Notes: generated from the sequence alone by a model not told the origin. A stretch of DNA of 64,000 nt from Actinoallomurus soli (GCF_024055715.1 NZ_JAMXMV010000013.1:186001-250000); one strand, 5' to 3'. Positions 19,178 through 27,080 are shown, counted from the first letter of the stretch. A program made the numbers and translations.

Positions 19178-19441
19178 TCAGCCGATGAAGTTCGTGGCAT
19201 TGCGGAAGGCGGTTACAGCGGTCTTTAAAGTCCTCGATCGTCGTGCGGGTGGTTGTCGGGTGGCCCACCCGGGTTCTCGGTTGCGGGAGCGGGAGCTGGA
19301 AGACCTCATCGAATGCTGGACGACGTCACACAGCACCTTGGCGTCGGCCTCGGACAGCCCGCGATCCTCGGCGACGGCACGGTCCAGCATGACCAAGCGG
19401 TCCGCGCCGAACAACTCCGCCACCTCGTCATGGGTGGCCAC
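19178..19441 (-). CDS. Unrecognised short ORF inside the Tn3 remnant
   Basis: An 87-aa frame whose first half (MATHDEVAELFGADRLVMLDRAVAEDRGLSEADAKVLCDVVQ) has protein-like composition and helical pattern, while the second half is Arg/Ser-rich and looks like read-through into non-coding sequence. I do not recognise it. It may be a 5' fragment of a transposon passenger gene. Confidence 0.25.
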   Translation of the reverse strand: MATHDEVAELFGADRLVMLDRAVAEDRGLSEADAKVLCDVVQHSMRSSSSRSRNREPGWATRQPPARRSRTLKTAVTAFRNATNFIG

Positions 19442-19507
19442 GTGTTCTCTGTTTCCCCTTCGTCGTACGTCTAGCAGTGTCCGGCCCCCACCGACCGCGC
19501 CGGCGGT

Positions 19508-20059
19508 TCAGCCGGCGAGACCGGCTCGTCGTAACAGCTTCAGCCAGTCGTCGTACTCCACCAACTCGTCGTCGATCGGCGTAAGGCGTGCGTATTCCGG
19601 AGTGGCCAACCGCTCCAGGAAGAACGCCTCCAGCCCGGGCGCGAGCCGCTCGAAGCGCTCCGCGTCGACCCACTCCCAATGCTCGTACGGGATACCGAGG
19701 ATGCCGCAGCCCGTGCGATCGAGGAAGACCGGTGTGCCGCCGATCAACCCGACGCAGAACAGCTTCTCCGGGGACAGATCCAACGGGGAGTCGACCACCG
19801 GCCCGCGGTAGAACTGGTGCTCCTTGGCCTCCTCCAGGCCGAAGAGCTGCACGGACGGCCCGCAGCTCGCACCGTCCAGCACCCGGCAGAAGTCCAGGAA
19901 CTCCCGGGGCACCCCGTCGGCCTCCGCGGCGGCCGCCGTCTCCTCGTCGACGGTCCCGCCGAGCGTGAACCGGAGCAGGTCCGTGCTCTCCGCCAGCGCC
20001 GTACGCAGGGCGTCCACCGTTGCGATCAGACGGGACGATCCCGGGCTCGCGCTGGTCAT
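19508..20059 (-). CDS. SUKH/SMI1-like protein
   Basis: A 183-aa protein: LRFTLGGTVDEETAAAAEADGVPREFLDFCRVLDGASCGPSVQLFGLEEA, then IGGTPVFLDRTGCGILGIPYEHWEWVDAERFERLAPGLEAFFLERLATPEYARL. The early helix with PREFLDFCRVLDG and the later Gly/Pro beta pattern suit the SMI1/KNR4 (SUKH) superfamily, many members of which are immunity proteins against nuclease toxins. No toxin partner is visible in the window. It lies within the Tn3 repeats and so may be transposon cargo. Start is ATG 20059. Confidence 0.6.
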   Translation of the reverse strand: MTSASPGSSRLIATVDALRTALAESTDLLRFTLGGTVDEETAAAAEADGVPREFLDFCRVLDGASCGPSVQLFGLEEAKEHQFYRGPVVDSPLDLSPEKLFCVGLIGGTPVFLDRTGCGILGIPYEHWEWVDAERFERLAPGLEAFFLERLATPEYARLTPIDDELVEYDDWLKLLRRAGLAG

Positions 20060-20079
20060 CTGGCCACCCGCCAGTTCTT

Positions 20080-20490
20080 GATGTCCTCGGCGGCGTTGTT
20101 GCCGTAGACCTGAATGTTCGCACGCATCGGTTCTGTGAACGACGCCGACGGAGACCTTCACGCCGGTGGCGATGGTGCGGATGGACTCGCCGCGGGCGCG
20201 GCGGGCCAGGATGGCGCGAGGCCAGGTCGAGGATGAGGGAGCGTTCGGTGTGCTCGCCGGCGGCGATGCCCTCCAGCACCTTGACGGCGACGCCGTGCTG
20301 GAACAGGTCGTTGAGGACGATCAGCCCCTCGAGGAGGTTTCGGCCCAGACGGTCGACCTCGTGGACGGTGAGCAGGTCGCCGTCGCGGAGGTAGGACAGC
20401 GAGGTGAGCAGGTCGGGCCACATCCTCCCAGTTGCGGCGGATCTTCCGCAGGAAGATCTTCCCGCGCGCGAAGGTGTCCAGTGACCGCCG
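20080..20490 (-). pseudogene. Serine recombinase (Tn3 resolvase type), frameshifted
   Basis: Pieces in successive frames reconstruct a resolvase: ARGKIFLRKIRRNWEDVARP, then LTSLSYLRDGDLLTVHEVDRLGRNLLEGLIVLNDLFQHGVAVKVLEGIAAGEHTERSLILDLA (the E/D-x-DRLGR core), then a changed frame with ILARRARGESIRTIATGVKVSVG (C-terminal HTH). The N-terminal catalytic Ser segment is missing and there are at least two frameshifts. It was probably the resolvase of the surrounding Tn3 transposon. Confidence 0.65.
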
Positions 20491-20605
20491 CCCCACGCCT
20501 GGGCCAGCGGCAGCCCGGCCTGCTTGTCGACCAGCGGCGCGTTCGCCGAGCTCAACGTCTCGGGCCGGAACGGCCAGTCACGACAAGACGAGCCCGCCGG
20601 GGCTC

Positions 20606-20643
20606 CTTAACGTGACCGGCGGTTCGGTTGCTGCTCAAGCCCC
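20606..20643 (-). repeat. Right Tn3 terminal repeat, intact 38 bp
   Basis: Read on the minus strand it runs from GGGG (20643) to TAAG (20606) and is uninterrupted. It is the reference that shows the left copy has been split. Confidence 0.8.
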
Positions 20644-20658
20644 GCGGCCCACGCGGCA

Positions 20659-20683
20659 CCAGTCGCCGCCAGACGGCGACTGG
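20659..20683. terminator. 10-bp stem hairpin outside the Tn3 right end
   Basis: CCAGTCGCCG pairs perfectly with CGGCGACTGG around CCAGA, 16 bp outside the Tn3 repeat. The rest of 20684-20906 shows no ORF I can support. Confidence 0.5.
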
Positions 20684-20906
20684 CGGCCCGGTCGCGCGGT
20701 GAAGCCGGTGGCTTCCGGTCGGCCGCGCTCCGCCAAGCGGTTGGCCGGCACCCGGCCGTTGCTGCCGGACACGCCTACGTCTGACCCGGTGTTCACCGTT
20801 GCCGGGGATGTCGCCCTCGATCTTCCGCCGCCACCGGACGGTGCCGCGCACCACACTCCACGGTCGCCTGGCGACGCCGCCCTGGCGCCGGCTCCCCACG
20901 CGCCCG

Positions 20907-22082
20907 TCAACCCAGCGGGCGCAGCCTGACCGCATGCTTGAGGAAGACGATGCCGTCGATCATGTCGAGTTGCGCCGGGTCCAGCGGGAAATAGGCGAAG
21001 TCGCGGGAGACACGGGGGGCGGGCCTCGTGATGGTCTCGGCCAGGCGGCGGGCGTCGATGAGAGCTCGGTCCCACGGAAGCGTGGACAGGATGCCCTCAA
21101 TGGTGTCCGGGGACGGGGTGTCGTCGCCGGCCGTGCCGAGGGCCGAGGCCAGGAAGGCGTACCGGTCGCCCAGCTGCGTCCCGATGATCGCCCCTGCGCT
21201 CCACCACCCCAGCCGCTGGTCACCGAACGGCATGCAGCTCCTGGTCCGCTGCAGGTGGAGGTTGGAGGAGAAGACCAGGGCCGGCCCGTGCTCGGCGACG
21301 GCACGCAGGTTGGCGGCCATCATCGCGGCCCGCAGGGCCGACAGCCGGGTCCACCGCGCCGGGGACGCGTCGGCCATCCAGTAGTGGTAGCGGAGCAGGC
21401 CGGTGGCGGTTCGCGCGTACAGTGCCGCCCGCGCCCTGCCGTCCGGGCTCAGCTGCGGCGCCTGCGTTTCGAGCAGTGCCACCAGGTCATCGGTGATCAG
21501 CCGCAGCCGCTGCGCGTCGGCGGACCGGCCGATCGACTGGGACGGATCCATCGCCGTGGCCTCGTTGGACCACCGGTCGTCCGGGCCGAGCAGCGCGTCG
21601 AGGGTCTCCCTGGTCACCACCGTACGCGGCAGCGGACCGTCGAGGAGGGAGTAGAGGGCGGTGAGCGCCTGGCGCGGGCTCGCCGCCCAATACTCCAGCG
21701 GGCCGTCGAACCCGAAGAACCGCAGCTTTTCGTCATGCTCTTCGTTGTACGCCCGCATCCACCGCACGAGGTCGCGGTTGGCCGGCGAGGTGCCGAAGCC
21801 GTGGCTGAAGCCGCGTTCCATGACGTCGTCGAGCGTGCCGGCGCCCGTCATGATGTAGTCGTCCACCACGAGGCCCATGAGACAGTCGCTCTCGATGGCG
21901 AACGACCGGTAGCCCTCGTGCTCGACCAGATGCCGGAAGATCTCGTTGCGCACCTCCCCCAGCTCCCCCACGAAGTGCCTGGCCTCGCCCAGGCCGAGCA
22001 GCAGGGGCTGGGCGGGAAGCGACCGCAGGAACGCCGAGACGCCCGCGCCATCCAGCGGCCGGGCCGTGTTCTTGATGTCCAT
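20907..22082 (-). CDS. Erythromycin-esterase-like hydrolase
   Basis: A 391-aa protein of the erythromycin esterase (Ere) superfamily. Visible active-site elements are LLLGLGEARHFVGE (Glu and His), RSFAIESD (Glu), ERGFSHGFGTSPANRDLVRWMRAYN, and VFSSNLHLQR (His). Ere enzymes open the macrolide lactone by hydrolysis; relatives act on other substrates, so macrolide resistance is only a possibility. In-frame starts exist at 22148, 22106 and 22082; the last was chosen because it leaves a usable 90-bp divergent promoter region with a palindrome. It is divergent from a double-HTH MerR regulator. Confidence 0.8.
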   Translation of the reverse strand: MDIKNTARPLDGAGVSAFLRSLPAQPLLLGLGEARHFVGELGEVRNEIFRHLVEHEGYRSFAIESDCLMGLVVDDYIMTGAGTLDDVMERGFSHGFGTSPANRDLVRWMRAYNEEHDEKLRFFGFDGPLEYWAASPRQALTALYSLLDGPLPRTVVTRETLDALLGPDDRWSNEATAMDPSQSIGRSADAQRLRLITDDLVALLETQAPQLSPDGRARAALYARTATGLLRYHYWMADASPARWTRLSALRAAMMAANLRAVAEHGPALVFSSNLHLQRTRSCMPFGDQRLGWWSAGAIIGTQLGDRYAFLASALGTAGDDTPSPDTIEGILSTLPWDRALIDARRLAETITRPAPRVSRDFAYFPLDPAQLDMIDGIVFLKHAVRLRPLG

Positions 22083-22086
22083 TTCC

Positions 22087-22102
22087 TCAACGGTATCGTT
22101 GA
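22087..22102. promoter_or_regulatory. Palindrome in the esterase/MerR divergent region
   Basis: TCAACG-GTAT-CGTTGA is a perfect 6-bp-arm palindrome just upstream of the chosen esterase start. It could be a regulator site. A second short palindrome, GGCGTC-A-GACGCC, lies at 22134-22146. Confidence 0.4.
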
Positions 22103-22172
22103 ACATTCGGTGTAAACTTTCCCGTCCAAATCCGGCGTCAGACGCCATGAACCTTCAATCGGTGGTGCATCC

Positions 22173-22856
22173 ATGAGGCCAGTGGACCTGGCGCGTGAGC
22201 ACGGCCTGTCCACCCAGGCGATCAGGAACTACGAGGACGCCGGCATCCTGCCCGCCGCCGAGCGCACCGCCCACGGCTACCGCACCTACACGCCCCTGCA
22301 CGCGCAGGCCCTGCGCGCGTTCCTCGCCCTCGTACGCGGGCACGGTCACCAGACGGCCACGTCGATCATGCAGGCGGTCAACCGCGGTGCCACCGAGGAC
22401 GCGCTGCGGCTGGTCGACGAGAGCCACGGCCAGCTCCTCGACGACCGCCGCACCCTCCAGGCCGTCGAAGCCGCGCTCCGCGATCTGGCCCCTGTGCCGC
22501 AGGAACGCGGCGAGACGTTCATCGGCCCTCTGGCCAAGCGACTCGGCCTGCGCCCTGCGACTCTGCGCAAATGGGAGGACGCCGGGCTGGTCCGGCCGCG
22601 CCGTGATCCGCAGACGGGCTACCGGATCTACAGCGCGGCCGACGTACGGGACGTCCGCCTGGCCCACCAGCTCAGACGCGGCGGCTACCTACTCGAGCAG
22701 ATCGCCCCGCTGATCGCTCAGGTCCGCTCCGCCGGAGGCGTCGCCCCGCTGGAGTCGACGCTGCGCGACTGGCGGGCCCGCCTGTCCGCCCGGGGCCGCG
22801 CCATGCTCAAGGGCGCCGCCGACCTGGACGCCTACCTCCGCGTCCGCGAATCCTGA
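22173..22856 (+). CDS. MerR-family regulator with two MerR HTH domains
   Basis: A 227-aa protein with tandem MerR DNA-binding modules. The first is at residues 1-70 (VDLAREHGLSTQAIRNYEDAGILPAAERTAHGYRTYTPLHAQALRAFLALV). The second is at about 113-180 (GPLAKRLGLRPATLRKWEDAGLVRPRRDPQTGYRIYSAADVRDVRLAHQLRRGGYLLEQI). Ordinary MerR proteins have one. TioE-like actinomycete regulators have a similar duplication. It is divergent from the Ere-like gene, so control of that gene is likely. Confidence 0.85.
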   Translation: MRPVDLAREHGLSTQAIRNYEDAGILPAAERTAHGYRTYTPLHAQALRAFLALVRGHGHQTATSIMQAVNRGATEDALRLVDESHGQLLDDRRTLQAVEAALRDLAPVPQERGETFIGPLAKRLGLRPATLRKWEDAGLVRPRRDPQTGYRIYSAADVRDVRLAHQLRRGGYLLEQIAPLIAQVRSAGGVAPLESTLRDWRARLSARGRAMLKGAADLDAYLRVRES

Positions 22857-22961
22857 GGCCGGCGGCGATAGGGGCGGCGATACCCGGTGCGCCTTGCGGC
22901 GGCCACGTCACCGGCGAGGTTGCCCTCGACGGAAGGTTCTTCAGAGAAATCCGGGAGGCGG

Positions 22962-22988
22962 TGTCGGATCGGGGCGGTGGCGTTCGTA
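22962..22988 (+). promoter_or_regulatory. Possible ECF-type promoter for the DHFR-like/DGPF/sigma operon
   Basis: TGTCGG (22962-22967) is followed after 17 bp by CGTA (22985-22988), which resembles the TGTCGA/CGT-type elements reported for ECF42 sigma factors (from memory). A hairpin GCCCCT-CACA-AGGGGC (22999-23014) follows in the leader. Autoregulation by the sigma factor at 24038 is inferred. Confidence 0.35.
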
Positions 22989-23040
22989 GCAGGGGTGAGC
23001 CCCTCACAAGGGGCGGTGCCAAGGTGAAGGAACCGCGACC

Positions 23041-23664
23041 ATGAAGCTGACGACCATGACTCAGGTCACCGTCGATGGAGTGATGCAGGGAAACGGCCAC
23101 GCGTCGGACGAGGACCGCAGGAACGGATTCGAGCGCGGCGGATGGGCCCGGGGGAAGGGCGACAACGAGACCCGCGCGTTCATCGACCAGACCTACCGGC
23201 GCGCCGATGCGTTCCTGTTCGGCCGGCGGACCTACGAGCTGTTCGCCGGCTCATGGGGGACCTTCACGGTCCGGGATGCCCCTGGCTGGGAGTCCGTCGT
23301 GGAGGCGTTGAACACACGGCCCAAGTACGTGGCGTCGAGCACGCTCACCGATCCGGCGTGGTCGGGCACGACCGTCCTGTCCGGAGACGTCGCGGCCGCC
23401 GTCCGAGAACTGAAGGCCAAGCCGGGGGGTGAACTGCAGGTGCACGGCAGTGGCATCCTGACCCGGTGGCTGCTGGAGAACGATCTGGTCGACGAGATGA
23501 CTCTGATCACCGTCCCGGTGGTCGTCGGCCAGGGCGCCCGGCTGTTCCCCGACGCGGGCCCGGATCTCGCGCTCGACCTGGTCGAGTCGCGAGTCGACTC
23601 CAAGGGCGTGACCATCCAGGTCTACCGGCCGGCCGGGCGCCCGAAGTATGCGCCAACGGCTTGA
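23041..23664 (+). CDS. DHFR/RibD-C-like reductase
   Basis: A 207-aa protein of the RibD C-terminal/dihydrofolate-reductase-like family: MTQVTVDGVMQGNGH, then ADAFLFGRRTYELFAGSW (FGRRTYE motif), KYVASSTLTDPAWSGTTVLSGD, GGELQVHGSGILTRWLLENDLVDEMTLITVPVVVGQGARLFPD. Such proteins bind NADPH; the substrate is unknown. The start follows AAGGTGAAGGAA. It heads an apparent operon with DGPF and ECF42 genes, a conserved actinobacterial association. Confidence 0.88.
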   Translation: MKLTTMTQVTVDGVMQGNGHASDEDRRNGFERGGWARGKGDNETRAFIDQTYRRADAFLFGRRTYELFAGSWGTFTVRDAPGWESVVEALNTRPKYVASSTLTDPAWSGTTVLSGDVAAAVRELKAKPGGELQVHGSGILTRWLLENDLVDEMTLITVPVVVGQGARLFPDAGPDLALDLVESRVDSKGVTIQVYRPAGRPKYAPTA

Positions 23665-23717
23665 AGCCCCTGACCACCGAACCATGTTGCCTTGGCACCA
23701 CAGGAGATGATCTTCAG

Positions 23718-24041
23718 ATGCGGTACCTGGTTTCCGTGATCGATGACAAGAGCAGTCCCGGCAGCACGGACAGGCAGCCTGCCATCAGCGCGTTCAACGA
23801 ACGACTGATCGCCGAGGGCTACTGGGTCTTCGCGGGCGGACTCGCGGACACCGCCACGGCCACGGTCATCGACAACCGGGGCGAGCAGGCGGTGTTCAGC
23901 GACGGGCCTTTCGCGGAGTCGAAGGAGTACCTCGCCGGCGTCTGGGTGTGGGAGGCCCCCGATCTGGATGTGGCGCTCAAGCTCGCCGCCGAGGCGTCGA
24001 AGGTCTGCGATCGGAAGATCGAGGTACGGCCGTTCCTGTGA
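23718..24041 (+). CDS. YCII/DGPF-domain protein
   Basis: A 107-aa protein with the diagnostic FSDGPFAESKEYLAGVWVWEAPDLDVALKLA segment and the N-terminal MRYLVSVIDD strand. DGPF proteins are small ferredoxin-like-fold proteins almost always encoded beside ECF42 sigma factors, as here, and their exact role is unknown. Its stop overlaps the sigma-factor start (GTGA), so translation is coupled. Confidence 0.92.
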   Translation: MRYLVSVIDDKSSPGSTDRQPAISAFNERLIAEGYWVFAGGLADTATATVIDNRGEQAVFSDGPFAESKEYLAGVWVWEAPDLDVALKLAAEASKVCDRKIEVRPFL

Positions 24042-25279
24042 ACAGGGCCGACGGCCGCGAGGCGGTCACCCGGGCCCACCGCGAGGAGTGGGCCCGGGTC
24101 GTCGCCGCCCTGACCAGGCGCTTCGGTGACCTCGACATCGCCGAGGAGGCGGCCGCCGAGGCGTTCGCGGCCGCCGTCGAGCGGTGGCCGGCCGACGGCG
24201 TACCGCCCAACCCCGGCGCGTGGCTGACCACCACCGCGGGCCGCAAGGCCATCGACCGGCTCCGGCGCGAGAACAAGCGCGACGACAAGCACAAGGAGGC
24301 TCAGATGGTGTACGACGCCGACCCACCCGAGCCTGTCGGCGCCATCGACGACGACCGGCTCCGGCTGATCTTCACCTGCTGTCACCCGGCGCTGGCGATG
24401 GAAGCCCGCCTGGCGCTGACACTGCGCATGGTCGGCGGTCTGACCGTGCCCGAGATCGCCCGTGCCTTCCTGGTGGCCGAGAGTGCCCTGGGGCAACGGA
24501 TCACCCGCGCGAAGACCAAGATCAAGGCCGCGCGCATCCCCTATCGGGTGCCGTCCGCCGAGGATCTGCCGGCGCGTGTCTCCGGCGTACTCGCCGTCCT
24601 GTACCTGGTGTTCAACGAGGGCTACCTGGCCACCGGCCCCGACACCGATCCGGTACGTCCCGGCCTGACCGCCGAGGCGATCCGGCTCACTCGCCTGATC
24701 CGTGCCCTCCTGCCGGACGACGGTGAGGTGGCCGGGCTGCTGGCGCTGATGCTCCTCATCGAGGCTCGCCGCCCCGCCCGGGTCTCGGCCGGCGGCGAGC
24801 TGGTCGCTCTCGACGAGCAGGACCGTGGGGCCTGGGACGCGGCGCTGATCACCGAGGGGCATCGGCTGGTGCGCGAGCGCCTCGCCGCTGCCGCCGCCGG
24901 GGCGGCTCCGGGCCGCTACCAGATTCTCGCGGCGATCAACGCCGTGCACACCTCCGCCCGCGACATACGCGACACCGACTGGTCGCAGGTCCTCGCCCTC
25001 TACGACCAGCTTCTCCGCCTCGAGCCCTCGCCGATCATCGCCCTCAACCGGGCCATCGCGGTCGCCGAACTCGACGGTCCGGAGGTGGCACTGGCGGCCG
25101 TCGACCGTCTTGAGCACAGGTTGGCCGACTATCACGCCTACCACGCCACCCGCGCCGACCTGCTGCGCCGGCTGGGCCGCGGTCATGAATCGCGCGCGGC
25201 CTACGACAAAGCCATCGAGCTGGCCGGCAACACCGCCGAGACCGCCTCCCTGACCCGCCGCCGCGACCAACTGCGGTAG
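24038..25279 (+). CDS. ECF42-type RNA polymerase sigma factor with TPR-like C-terminus
   Basis: A 413-aa sigma factor, much longer than a minimal ECF. Sigma region 2 is at residues about 15-75 (FGDLDIAEEAAAEAFAAAVERWPADGVPPNPGAWLTTTAGRKAIDRLRRE). Region 4 is at about 120-170 (LALTLRMVGGLTVPEIARAFLVAESALGQRITRAKTKI). The helical extension from about 190 to the end has TPR-like repeats and the family signature YLVFNEGYLA. No anti-sigma gene is adjacent; in ECF42 the C-terminal extension is thought to control activity. The GTG start overlaps the DGPF stop. Confidence 0.92.
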   Translation: MNRADGREAVTRAHREEWARVVAALTRRFGDLDIAEEAAAEAFAAAVERWPADGVPPNPGAWLTTTAGRKAIDRLRRENKRDDKHKEAQMVYDADPPEPVGAIDDDRLRLIFTCCHPALAMEARLALTLRMVGGLTVPEIARAFLVAESALGQRITRAKTKIKAARIPYRVPSAEDLPARVSGVLAVLYLVFNEGYLATGPDTDPVRPGLTAEAIRLTRLIRALLPDDGEVAGLLALMLLIEARRPARVSAGGELVALDEQDRGAWDAALITEGHRLVRERLAAAAAGAAPGRYQILAAINAVHTSARDIRDTDWSQVLALYDQLLRLEPSPIIALNRAIAVAELDGPEVALAAVDRLEHRLADYHAYHATRADLLRRLGRGHESRAAYDKAIELAGNTAETASLTRRRDQLR

Positions 25280-25499
25280 CGCTCACCGGTCCTCTCCATC
25301 GGCAGCGCATCGATCCAGCCGCCCCGCATGCGCCGACTGAAGTGAGACGACGACACCGCCTGCCTCAGATGCGATGAGACCGCCTCAGATTCCCCGAGGC
25401 AGGACAGGGGTGCCACTCCGGGCGTCCCCCACGCACGTCGACCACGAGCGGTGAACCCCGAAGACTGACCGTAACTTGCGGGAATCATCATTCCCGTGG

Positions 25500-25569
25500 G
25501 TTGAGCGGACGATTTTCTGACCCTTCTTATTTACTGGAAACAGAAATACAGAAAATGTAGGCTGCGCGC
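25500..25569 (+). promoter_or_regulatory. AT-rich promoter/operator island
   Basis: About 70 bp of strikingly AT-rich sequence interrupts a 70 % GC background immediately before the coiled-coil gene. It contains a TTTTCTG / CAGAAAA inverted pair (25512 and about 25551) and tandem ACAGAAA, TACAGAAA copies. The rest of the gap from 25280 shows no gene. It is probably the promoter and a regulator-binding region. Confidence 0.45.
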
Positions 25570-26772
25570 GTGACGATTCCGAGCGCCGAAGACTCCGTTA
25601 CGAACGACGCGCCCCCCGCGGAGCGGCCTTGCCGCTACTGCGGGAAGCCGGTCCCCCAGCGGAGTGGACGTGGCCGGCCGCGTGCGTACTGCCCCGACGC
25701 CGACTGCCAGACCCGCGCCAAACGCGACCGCGAACTGCGCCGTGCGGTGCCCGGCCTGGAGGGGGCGCTGGCCCGCGCCGAAGATCTGTACGACCGCATG
25801 GAGCAGGGCCTGGCCGCGGCCATCGCTCCCCTGGCGACCGCGCTGGAGACCGAGCTGTCCCCCCGCGGGGTCGAGGCCCGGATCAGCGCCGAGCGGGCGC
25901 AGGCCCAGGCCCGCGTGGCCGCCGCCATGGCCGCCCGGGAGGAGGCGACCCGAACGGCCGAGCAGGCCGGGCAGGCGGCCGCGGAGGCCGACGCCCGCGC
26001 CCACGCCGCCGACCAGCGGACGGCGGAGGCCGAGCGTGCCCGCGCCGAGGCGCAGACCTCTGCCCGGCAGGCCCGTACCGAGGCCGAACGCGCACGGGCG
26101 GAGGCGGCCGACCTGGTGCGTCAGGCCGAGGACGCCGCCGAAGAAGCGGCACGACGGGCCGCGCAAGAGGTCGAGGACATCCGCCGCGCGGCCGCCGAGG
26201 ACGTCGAACGCGCCCGAGCCGACGCCGAGCGTGCCCGGCAGGACGCCGAGGCCGCGCGGAGCGCGCAGGCGGAGGCCGTGGCCGCCGCCCGGCGGGCCGA
26301 GCGCGAGACCGAGCAGGCCCTCGCCCGGCTGGAGGAGGCAAGCGCCGAGCTCGCCGAGGCGCGGACGGCCGCGGTACAGGCCGACCGTGAGCGGACGGCC
26401 GCCCGCGCCCGGGCGGAGGTCGCTGAGGCCGGCCGGGAGCGCGCCGAGACCAGGGCGGCCGCCGCCGACGCCGAGCGTGCCGCCGCCCTGGCCGTACGGG
26501 ACGCGGCTCTCGCGGACGCGGAACGGCTCCGTGCCGAAGTCGCCGAAGCCCGCTCTTCCGCCGAGCGCCTGCGCGGCGAACTCGAGCAGACGCGACTGCG
26601 GTTGAGCGTCGAGCAGGCCCGCCTCCGTGACCTGGAGCGCGACCGCGCCGCCGCCCGTGCCGAGGCAGAGACCCAGCGCGAACGGGCGATCACCGCCGAG
26701 CTGCGCGCCGCCCGTCCCCAAGAGGGGGGATCACCTCGTAGGGAGGAGACCGATTCCGGCGCGGAGGAGTGA
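25570..26772 (+). CDS. Zinc-ribbon/long coiled-coil protein
   Basis: A 400-aa protein. Residues about 18-52 form a small treble-clef-like zinc finger (PCRYCGKPVPQRSGRGRPRAYCPDADCQTRAKR, with Cys at CxxC and C-x4-C). Residues about 85-385 are one long Ala/Glu/Arg-rich coiled coil. It resembles KfrA-type DNA-associated proteins in architecture but has a zinc ribbon in place of the HTH. A structural or nucleoid role is a guess. GTG start right after an AT-rich promoter region; transcribed alone. Confidence 0.7.
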   Translation: MTIPSAEDSVTNDAPPAERPCRYCGKPVPQRSGRGRPRAYCPDADCQTRAKRDRELRRAVPGLEGALARAEDLYDRMEQGLAAAIAPLATALETELSPRGVEARISAERAQAQARVAAAMAAREEATRTAEQAGQAAAEADARAHAADQRTAEAERARAEAQTSARQARTEAERARAEAADLVRQAEDAAEEAARRAAQEVEDIRRAAAEDVERARADAERARQDAEAARSAQAEAVAAARRAERETEQALARLEEASAELAEARTAAVQADRERTAARARAEVAEAGRERAETRAAAADAERAAALAVRDAALADAERLRAEVAEARSSAERLRGELEQTRLRLSVEQARLRDLERDRAAARAEAETQRERAITAELRAARPQEGGSPRREETDSGAEE

Positions 26773-26914
26773 TACCGGGACCGAGCGGCTACGCCCCGAG
26801 CGCACGTGGCCTTCGTGCGGGGCGGCCACATCACCCGGGAGAACCCGCGGGCCCCGATCGCCCGCGTCGTGAACGGGAGCCCCGGGCACGCCCGGTCCAC
26901 CACGGAGCCTTCGC

Positions 26915-26952
26915 AAAACCCGTTGGCGGACCACGGCGACCACTGCTACCTT
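26915..26952 (+). promoter_or_regulatory. Promoter with AT tract upstream of the -35, WhiB7/WblC-like
   Basis: AAAA (26915-26918) precedes TTGGCG (-35, 26923-26928), and TACCTT (-10, 26947-26952) follows an 18-bp spacer. An A/T run just upstream of a weak -35 is the layout of WhiB7/WblC-dependent antibiotic-resistance promoters. The transcript would start near 26959, about 30 nt before the leader peptide. WblC control is inferred. Confidence 0.4.
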
Positions 26953-26989
26953 TCGGGAGGCCGTGCGAGAGAACGAGGAGGTGGTACCC

Positions 26990-27043
26990 GTGAACGCAGT
27001 ATCGACATGGGTGCTCCCCTCTGGGGCCACGGTCGGACGATAG
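26990..27043 (+). CDS. Leader peptide (17 aa) upstream of hydrolase
   Basis: GTG at 26990 opens a 17-codon frame, MNAVSTWVLPSGATVGR, ending at TAG 27041-27043. An AGGAGG (26976-26981) lies 8 bp before the GTG, a better ribosome site than most genes in the window have. The stop falls inside a hairpin (27035-27050), and the hydrolase begins 44 bp later. This is the arrangement of ribosome-stalling attenuators. It is too short for ordinary gene callers. No homologue search was possible. Confidence 0.6.
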   Translation: MNAVSTWVLPSGATVGR

Positions 27044-27080
27044 GTCGTCCGGGAGCGCCGTTCAGAGCACTCCCGAAAGG
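27035..27080 (+). promoter_or_regulatory. Attenuator-like hairpins before hydrolase start
   Basis: Hairpin 1 is GGACGA-TAGG-TCGTCC (27035-27050), including the leader-peptide stop. Hairpin 2 is CGGGAG (27050-27055) with CTCCCG (27070-27075), ending directly at the hydrolase ribosome site AAAGG (27076-27080). They share the base at 27050, so they compete or stack. CTCCCGAAAGG (27070-27080) is also an exact inverted copy of 26949-26959, but that copy overlaps the predicted -10. Confidence 0.5.

Larger units (their letters stand above)
17718..20643. mobile_element. Tn3-family transposon remnant, 38-bp terminal repeats
   Basis: The right end (20606-20643, minus strand) is a 38-bp repeat running from GGGGCTTGAGCAGCAACCGA to ACGTTAAG, the classic Tn3-family length and GGGG...TAAG boundaries. 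The same repeat exists at the left end but is split: its first 22 bp are at 17718-17739 and its last 15 bp at 19102-19116, with an IS110 element between. Similarity continues inward (GAGCCC ... GGGCTCGTCTTG) for about 35 bp at both ends. Inside are a SUKH-like gene and a broken resolvase; tnpA is gone. Confidence 0.7.

Noticed and set aside
26949-27080. Exact 11-bp inverted repeat CCTTTCGGGAG / CTCCCGAAAGG as a ribosome-site lock
   Set aside because: Attractive, but the left arm overlaps the predicted -10 and would not be transcribed; kept only as a note pending start-site mapping.
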